64,000 nt of DNA from Proteiniclasticum aestuarii (lineage in GTDB: Bacteria; Bacillota; Clostridia; Clostridiales; Clostridiaceae), in NCBI RefSeq assembly GCF_017368455.1, contig NZ_JAFNJU010000004.1:124001-188000 (forward strand), given 5' to 3'. Of the stretch, positions 59,287 through 64,000 are shown piece after piece. A program made the position numbers and the translations under genes. The notes under the pieces are model-generated. The model was not told where the DNA came from. It did not search any database and saw only the letters and a list, made by a program, of their open reading frames with translations. Every line of letters starts with the position of its first letter. Positions within the stretch are counted from its first letter, which is position 1.

Positions 59287-59721
59287 CTAGTACTTTAGCT
59301 CAAGAACTTCTGGGTTCTGAGCTTCGTGAGGATGATTTTCTCCTCTGTACACCTTAAGTTTCTTTGCCTGATTTCTTCCCAGTACACCCTTTGGAAGCAT
59401 TCTTCTGACTGCTTCTGAGAATGCCAGTTCAGGCTTCTTAGCGAGTACTTCTCTGTAAGGAGTTTCCTTAAGTCCACCTGGGTAATTTGAATGTCTTCTC
59501 ATCATTTTCTGATCCAGCTTCTTACCTGTAAGAACAACCTTCTCTGCGTTGATGATGATAACGAAATCTCCTAAATCTACATTTGGTGTAAACTCAGGCT
59601 TGTTCTTTCCTCTTAAAATAAGCGCTACCTGGCTGGCTACTCTACCGAGAGGCTTGCCGGCTGCATCTACAACATACCATTTTGGCTGATATGCTCCTGT
59701 TTTTGCTTGATATGATTTCAT
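59287..59721 (-). CDS. rplM: 50S ribosomal protein L13
   Basis: This is a 144-aa ribosomal protein of the large subunit. It has [40 protein letters not shown], the L13 signature region [20 protein letters not shown], and [15 protein letters not shown]. The start is at MKSYQ, with GGGAGGAAAG upstream; an in-frame start eight codons earlier is rejected. It has a strong promoter (59836-59864) and a 107-nt leader that may be autoregulatory. It lies downstream of a diguanylate cyclase gene rather than directly after truA. Confidence 0.98.
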   Translation of the reverse strand: MKSYQAKTGAYQPKWYVVDAAGKPLGRVASQVALILRGKNKPEFTPNVDLGDFVIIINAEKVVLTGKKLDQKMMRRHSNYPGGLKETPYREVLAKKPELAFSEAVRRMLPKGVLGRNQAKKLKVYRGENHPHEAQNPEVLELKY

Positions 59722-59829
59722 TTCTTTCCTCCCGAAACTCCACAATAGGGGTTCCTATTACTATTCTTTCTTAGGTTTTCTCCATTGCGTGACCCGGGGC
59801 TAGTGGATCAACACAAGTAATTTACAAAC
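59722..59829 (-). promoter_or_regulatory. rplM leader, candidate L13 autoregulatory leader
   Basis: The leader is about 107 nt from the predicted start to the rplM ATG. It contains an AACCCC-TATTG-TGGAGTT hairpin that ends just before the ribosome site. Known: Firmicutes have L13 leaders upstream of rplM. The match was judged by context and not by a covariance model. Confidence 0.4.
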
Positions 59830-59835
59830 ACAAAT

Positions 59836-59864
59836 ATTATAAAACAACCACCACTAGAAGTCAA
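59836..59864 (-). promoter_or_regulatory. Promoter of rplM-rpsI
   Basis: -35 TTGACT and -10 TATAAT with exactly 17 bp between them; the best sigma-A promoter in the window. Confidence 0.85.
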
Positions 59865-60064
59865 TAATATTTAGTATCCTTTTCTGATACCTACCTATTA
59901 TACATGATTTCCCACTGGAATAAAAGGGTAATTTGCATGATTTGCAGACAATAACAAAATATTTACTTCCGCTCGCTGCACAAGCATTTTAAGGATGCTG
60001 AAATCAGTGGTCCTTGCTCCTGATTATCCTTTAACATCCACCCATAATCATTCATGCACAAGGC

Positions 60065-61189
60065 TTATCCGTTCTGCATCACCTGACTGCTCTTGATCCG
60101 CTCTTTGTGCGCATACATTTTATGATCTGCCAGGTTATAGAGCTCATCCAGTGAAATACTCTCCTGATGCTTCTGATAGCCGAAGCTGAACTCGAGACTT
60201 CTCACCAGGGGGTCTTCATGGCTCGAAAGAACTTCCCTTAATTCATCCACAAGTACATCGATCTTCTCATAGGCCCCATCAATGATGACGGCGAATTCAT
60301 CTCCCCCCAGTCTTGAAACCAGTCCATACCGGTCAAAGGTCTTCTTCAGTGCCTGACCGAAGGCGATGAGGACCTCATCCCCCTTCTGATGACCGTAGGT
60401 GTCATTGATATCCTTGAAGTAGTTGAGATCGAAGATCGCCACTCCGAAGGGCTTGCGGATCTGAACAAAATAGTTCAGCTGGCTTTCATAGTTCTTTCGA
60501 TTGTAGAGCTTTGTGAGATAATCCTCTTCCGAAGGCGTGGTTTCCAGAAACACATAGATGATGAGTAGACCAATGACGATGGATGTCCAGGAAAAATGCA
60601 GCTTGGAGTCATAAAGCTGAATCACCATACCGAGGATGGGCAGAAGAAAGCAGAGGATGAAGATCAGTGATTCCTGCAAGGTGAGCTTCTTCCTGCTTTT
60701 CAGAATGAAGTACAGCATGTAGATATAGAATCCCGCCAGCACAACATAGTGCAGATCCTTAAAGTCTCCACTGCTGAACTTGTTTGTCACAGGGTCCACC
60801 GAAAAATAGATGGGCGTGAAGATATTCGCGATAAGCAGCAGAAGGGTCAGAATAGACGCCTGCTGATAATAGAATCTTTCTCTGAGTCTACGAGGATTCT
60901 TGTAAGCCCTGTAATCCATATAGGACAGAAGGAGCCCCCCAATGACAGGTCCTAAAAGAAAGAGAAGGAAATTGGTCCCGTATTCAAGCAGAAAGGCGCC
61001 CTGAAAGAGCATTCCGTCGAAGATCCACGTAAGAGGCTCCACGATGATGGAAACTGCTGTGGCGACGATAAGGCCCCTCAGCAGCCTGCCGCTGAATGTT
61101 CTGATGCTTGAAGTCCTTACAAACAGGTAGAGACCGAGCAGGATGAACAAAGCAAAGATATTGATCTGAAACTGTACGAGATACTCCAT
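60065..61189 (-). CDS. Membrane-bound diguanylate cyclase (GGDEF)
   Basis: This 374-aa protein makes c-di-GMP from two GTP. The N-terminal 225 residues contain about seven hydrophobic helices with no known sensor motif. The GGDEF domain follows with LTKLYNRKNYESQL, FGVAIFDLNYFKDINDTYGH and an intact active site in VSRLGGDEFAVIIDG. No RxxD inhibitory I-site lies at the expected place before GGDEF, so product inhibition through it is not expected. The start is MEYLVQFQIN with AGGAGT 8 nt upstream. It sits between truA and rplM, which are usually adjacent in Firmicutes; no other c-di-GMP gene is nearby. Confidence 0.92.
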   Translation of the reverse strand: MEYLVQFQINIFALFILLGLYLFVRTSSIRTFSGRLLRGLIVATAVSIIVEPLTWIFDGMLFQGAFLLEYGTNFLLFLLGPVIGGLLLSYMDYRAYKNPRRLRERFYYQQASILTLLLLIANIFTPIYFSVDPVTNKFSSGDFKDLHYVVLAGFYIYMLYFILKSRKKLTLQESLIFILCFLLPILGMVIQLYDSKLHFSWTSIVIGLLIIYVFLETTPSEEDYLTKLYNRKNYESQLNYFVQIRKPFGVAIFDLNYFKDINDTYGHQKGDEVLIAFGQALKKTFDRYGLVSRLGGDEFAVIIDGAYEKIDVLVDELREVLSSHEDPLVRSLEFSFGYQKHQESISLDELYNLADHKMYAHKERIKSSQVMQNG

Positions 61190-61473
61190 GATGATTACTC
61201 CTGTTCCGATGGGTTCAGAATATGGACTTATGAGAAAAACCGACAAGTGGTCCCGATTCCGAGCACGACCCAACGCGCATATATATTAGTATTGTAAGAG
61301 TATCAAAATAATTTCATTTTAGCAACAATATATACTGTCTTTCCCTGTAAGTTTCCAGATTATTCATCTGTCTCAGAAAGACACATTCCAGTTATCTGCT
61401 GAATATAGCGCATTTTCCGACAAAAAGCAGACTGGAGACTGACCACTCAGCCTCCAGCTTACACCCTGTTTCT

Positions 61474-62217
61474 TCAGAGATCCTTTTCCTCGTAATAGAC
61501 TTCTTCCAGATAGAGGCCCCAGGGTGGCAGCACCATGGACTTCCCTCGCTGCCCGGACGCCAGAATATCTGCCACTTCCTCTCTGGTGATTCTTCCTAAG
61601 CCCGCATCCAGAAGGGTTCCCGCAATAATTCTTGCCATGTTGTAGAGAAAGCCCGAAGCGGTGATGTAGAGCACCAGAAACTCTCCTTCTTCCACAATCC
61701 GGATCTCCCTCATTTCCTTCACAGGATTGGGATCGCTGCTGCCCACGGAGCGAAACCCCGTGAAGTCATGGGTGCCTAGAAAAGCCTCTGCCACTTTCCT
61801 CATTTTTTGAAGGTCCAGCTCCTGGCGCACCAGATAGGCGTAATTCCGATAGAGCGCCGATGGCTGGCTTCTTCTCAGAAAGCGATAGGAATAGGTCTTG
61901 CCTCTGGAGTGAAAGCGGGCATCAAAGTCGTCTTTCACGCCAAGAGACGCCTGGGCTTTCAGATCCTCTGGAAGAAACTGGTTCAGAGCCACGGCGATCT
62001 TCTCCGGAGGGATGGTTCCACTGGTTTCAAAGGACACGGGATATCTTCTGGCATGAACCCCCGCATCGGTTCTGGAAGACCCGGATACGTGGATTTCCTC
62101 CTTCAGGAGCATGCTCAGCGCTTTCTCCAGTTCCTCCTGTACGGTCCGCACTTCCTTCTGCCTCTGATATCCATGGAAAGCCGTTCCGTCATATTCCACA
62201 TAGAGTAATATTCTCAT
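61474..62217 (-). CDS. truA: tRNA pseudouridine synthase A
   Basis: A 247-aa enzyme that makes pseudouridine at positions 38-40 of the tRNA anticodon arm. The catalytic Asp51 is in GSSRTDAGVHARRY; FDARFHSRGKTYSYRF and FLYNMARIIAGTLLDAG are family motifs. AAGGAGG precedes ATG. It lies 64 bp after ecfT, in the common Firmicutes order ecfA1-ecfA2-ecfT-truA. Confidence 0.97.
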   Translation of the reverse strand: MRILLYVEYDGTAFHGYQRQKEVRTVQEELEKALSMLLKEEIHVSGSSRTDAGVHARRYPVSFETSGTIPPEKIAVALNQFLPEDLKAQASLGVKDDFDARFHSRGKTYSYRFLRRSQPSALYRNYAYLVRQELDLQKMRKVAEAFLGTHDFTGFRSVGSSDPNPVKEMREIRIVEEGEFLVLYITASGFLYNMARIIAGTLLDAGLGRITREEVADILASGQRGKSMVLPPWGLYLEEVYYEEKDL

Positions 62218-62281
62218 AAGTTCCTCCTTATATGGGAAAGACCATTTCTCTCTATAAGAAATGGTCTCTTCTTCAATTCAT

Positions 62282-63097
62282 TTAGAACAGATTGGTGTAG
62301 CGCAGACCAAATGTCAGGAGCACAAGTACTGCGAAAATCCCGAAGGCTCCGAAATCTCTCGGGTTATACTTCAGCTGCTTCATTCGGGTTCTGCCTTCTC
62401 CCCCTCTGTAGCTCCGGGCTTCCATGGCCATGGCCAGCTCTTCGGCTCTTCGGAAGGAAGAGATGAACAGCGGCACCAGAAGTGGAATCAGACTTTTCGC
62501 CTTTTTGATGATATTGGTGGATTCGAAATCCGCTCCCCTTGCCATCTGCGCCTTCATGATCTTATCCGTCTCATCCATGAGCGTCGGAATGAACCGAAGG
62601 GCGATGCTCATCATCATGGCCAGCTCGTGGGCCGGCACGCCGATCTTCTTGAAGGGTTTCAGCAGGCTTTCAATGCCGTCTGTCAGCTCGATGGGCGACG
62701 TGGTCAACGTCAGAATGGATGTACCCATGATGAGGAACACCAGTCTGAAGGTCATGAACAGCGCCTGATAGACTCCTTCTTCATAGATCTTGAAGATCCA
62801 GAAATCCAGAAGAAGTGTATCCTGGGTGCCCTTGGTCACGAACATGTTCAGAAACGCCGTGAAGATGATCAGGACGAACACCGGTTTTACCCCTTTGTAC
62901 AGATACTTCGGGGAGAGCTTCGCTACACGGACCATGAGCAGGATGAACCCGAGAATCAAAAGATACGCGGTGAAATTCTGCACCAGAAACAGGTTCACGA
63001 TGAAAAGGATGGAAATCAGAATCTTCGTCCTGGGGTCCAGCTTGTGGATGAAGGATTCTCCGGGAATGTATTGTCCGATGGTGATATTCTTGATCAT
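62282..63097 (-). CDS. ecfT: ECF transporter transmembrane protein EcfT
   Basis: This is the 271-aa transmembrane component of the shared energy-coupling factor module that drives vitamin and metal uptake with interchangeable S components. The N-terminus is [20 protein letters not shown] (a typical EcfT opening). The coupling-helix motifs [13 protein letters not shown] and [10 protein letters not shown] carry the conserved ARG/SRG signatures that contact the ATPases. It overlaps ecfA2 by 4 nt. Confidence 0.96.
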   Translation of the reverse strand: MIKNITIGQYIPGESFIHKLDPRTKILISILFIVNLFLVQNFTAYLLILGFILLMVRVAKLSPKYLYKGVKPVFVLIIFTAFLNMFVTKGTQDTLLLDFWIFKIYEEGVYQALFMTFRLVFLIMGTSILTLTTSPIELTDGIESLLKPFKKIGVPAHELAMMMSIALRFIPTLMDETDKIMKAQMARGADFESTNIIKKAKSLIPLLVPLFISSFRRAEELAMAMEARSYRGGEGRTRMKQLKYNPRDFGAFGIFAVLVLLTFGLRYTNLF

Positions 63098-63960
63098 GAC
63101 GTCTGACCCCCTTTCGCAAGATACTTTCTGATCTCTTCTTTGGCTTCGGCCACGGTGAAGATATCCTCTCTTACGGGAATGCCTTTTTCATTCAGCGCGC
63201 GCATGAGGTAGGTGATCTGGGGGGCTCCCAGTCCCACTTCCTCCAGCATGTCAATCTTCGTGAAGACTTCTCTGGGTGTGCCCTTCATCATGACCTTCGC
63301 ATCGCTCATGACGATGACTTCTTCCGCCACATCTGCCACATCCTCCATGGAATGGGTCACAAGAATCACCGTATGCTTGTATTCCTCATGGAGCCTTTTC
63401 AGCTGATGAAGAATGGCATCTCTCCCTCTTGGGTCAAGTCCCGCAATGGGTTCATCCAGAATCAGCACCTTGGGCTCCATGGCCACAACGCCTGCAATGG
63501 CGACTCTTCTTTTCTGTCCCCCGGAGATCTCAAAAGGTGACAGATCTTTGTATTTTTCATACTCCAGCCCCACCATCTCCATGGCTCTTTTCACGCGTCT
63601 TAGCACCTCGTCCTCGCCCAGTCCCAGATTGATGGGTCCAAAGGCGATGTCCTTCTCGATGGTTTCTTCAAAGAGCTGATATTCGGGGTACTGGAAAACC
63701 AGCCCCACTTTCTTTCGCACATCGCTCATGACGGTCTTCTTGTCAGTGATATCCATGCCGTCGATGATGATTTTTCCTGAAGTTGGCTTCAGAAGACCAT
63801 TGAGATGCTGAATCAGCGTGGATTTGCCCGAACCGGTATGACCGATGAGCGCATAAAACTTCCCTTCTTCCAGCTCCAGATTGATGTTGTCCAGTGCGAT
63901 GGTTTCGAAAGGTGTTTTAGGCATATATACATGAGTCAGATTTTCTATTTTAATTGACAT
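63094..63960 (-). CDS. ecfA2: ECF transporter ATP-binding protein EcfA2
   Basis: This is a 288-aa ATPase of the ECF module. It has Walker [20 protein letters not shown]-loop [14 protein letters not shown] (the PEYQLF motif is typical of EcfA), signature [20 protein letters not shown], Walker [16 protein letters not shown], and [21 protein letters not shown] precedes ATG. It follows the end of a further gene, probably ecfA1, with a 16-nt overlap. Confidence 0.96.
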   Translation of the reverse strand: MSIKIENLTHVYMPKTPFETIALDNINLELEEGKFYALIGHTGSGKSTLIQHLNGLLKPTSGKIIIDGMDITDKKTVMSDVRKKVGLVFQYPEYQLFEETIEKDIAFGPINLGLGEDEVLRRVKRAMEMVGLEYEKYKDLSPFEISGGQKRRVAIAGVVAMEPKVLILDEPIAGLDPRGRDAILHQLKRLHEEYKHTVILVTHSMEDVADVAEEVIVMSDAKVMMKGTPREVFTKIDMLEEVGLGAPQITYLMRALNEKGIPVREDIFTVAEAKEEIRKYLAKGGQTS

Positions 63961-64000
63961 ATTGCCTCCACCATTTCTTCTATATTTAGTATTCCTTCAT
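63945..64000 (-). CDS. ecfA1: Probable ecfA1, C-terminal end only (partial)
   Basis: The rightmost bases, read on the minus strand in the only open frame, give [17 protein letters not shown] and stop, overlapping the ecfA2 start by 16 nt. The GIL..EEMVEA-type ending and the position fit an EcfA1 C-terminus. Only 18 codons, including the stop, are visible, so the call rests mainly on conserved gene order. Confidence 0.6.
   Translation of the reverse strand, partial: EGILNIEEMVEAICQLK

Noticed and set aside
1..64000. Prophage, insertion sequence or integrative element
   Set aside because: No transposase, integrase, phage structural gene or flanking direct repeats were seen; gene content and coding style are uniform.

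Overview
The window looks like chromosome from a low-to-mid GC, Gram-positive, anaerobic Clostridia-type bacterium that ferments amino acids. The main evidence is a complete coenzyme-B12-dependent methylaspartate route for glutamate (glmS-glmL-glmE-mal plus a two-subunit class I hydratase), a 2-oxoacid:ferredoxin oxidoreductase joined to phosphate butyryltransferase and two butyrate kinases, clostridial-style Shine-Dalgarno sites, several TTG starts, lipoproteins and a sortase-type surface protein. A bile salt hydrolase-like enzyme suggests a gut habitat. The genus cannot be fixed from the sequence alone. Most genes lie on the minus strand. The plus-strand genes are five single units, and all five show extended -10 promoters.

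Layout. 0-6 kb: an ABC importer (ATPase cut by the window edge, plus its lipoprotein), a bile salt hydrolase-like enzyme, an aldo/keto reductase and a MATE exporter behind a folded leader. 6-16 kb: a DUF1648 protein, tRNA-Ser(CGA), a second aldo/keto reductase, a YhaO/YhaN (SbcD/SbcC-like) nuclease pair, small accessory proteins, glmM and an AIM24-family protein. 16-20 kb: a yhbD-bactofilin operon in which four tandem 63-residue paralogues of unknown function sit between the two bactofilin genes. 20-27 kb: buk-ptb-buk followed by a P-loop ATPase and the vor/kor oxidoreductase, for oxidising 2-oxoacids to acids with ATP formation. 27-38 kb: an FAD protein, cdaA-cdaR (c-di-AMP synthesis), thioredoxin, small proteins, ptsI, a stand-alone citX-like gene, and a methyltransferase paired with a PLD-helicase. 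38-44 kb: the glutamate mutase/methylaspartase/hydratase operon. 44-55 kb: a P1-family peptidase, a 2,479-residue LPXTG-like adhesin with 14 CnaB/SpaA repeats, and a divergent Mga-type regulator. 55-64 kb: two tandem Na/Pi transporters with shared Pho-box-like repeats, then rpsI, rplM, a diguanylate cyclase, truA, ecfT, ecfA2 and the tail of ecfA1, all read leftwards.

How they work together. Glutamate would go through 3-methylaspartate and mesaconate to citramalate. The CitX-like protein would supply the prosthetic group of a citramalate (or citrate) lyase encoded elsewhere. Branched-chain 2-oxoacids would go through VOR, Ptb and Buk to branched acids plus ATP and reduced ferredoxin.

The most novel-looking element is the array of four small paralogues inside the bactofilin operon, together with GTAACA repeats upstream of its yhbD regulator gene. 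Next come the adhesin/Mga pair with a recent 1,137-bp internal duplication, the MATE leader (a possible guanidine-IV type riboswitch) and the paired Pho-box-like elements.
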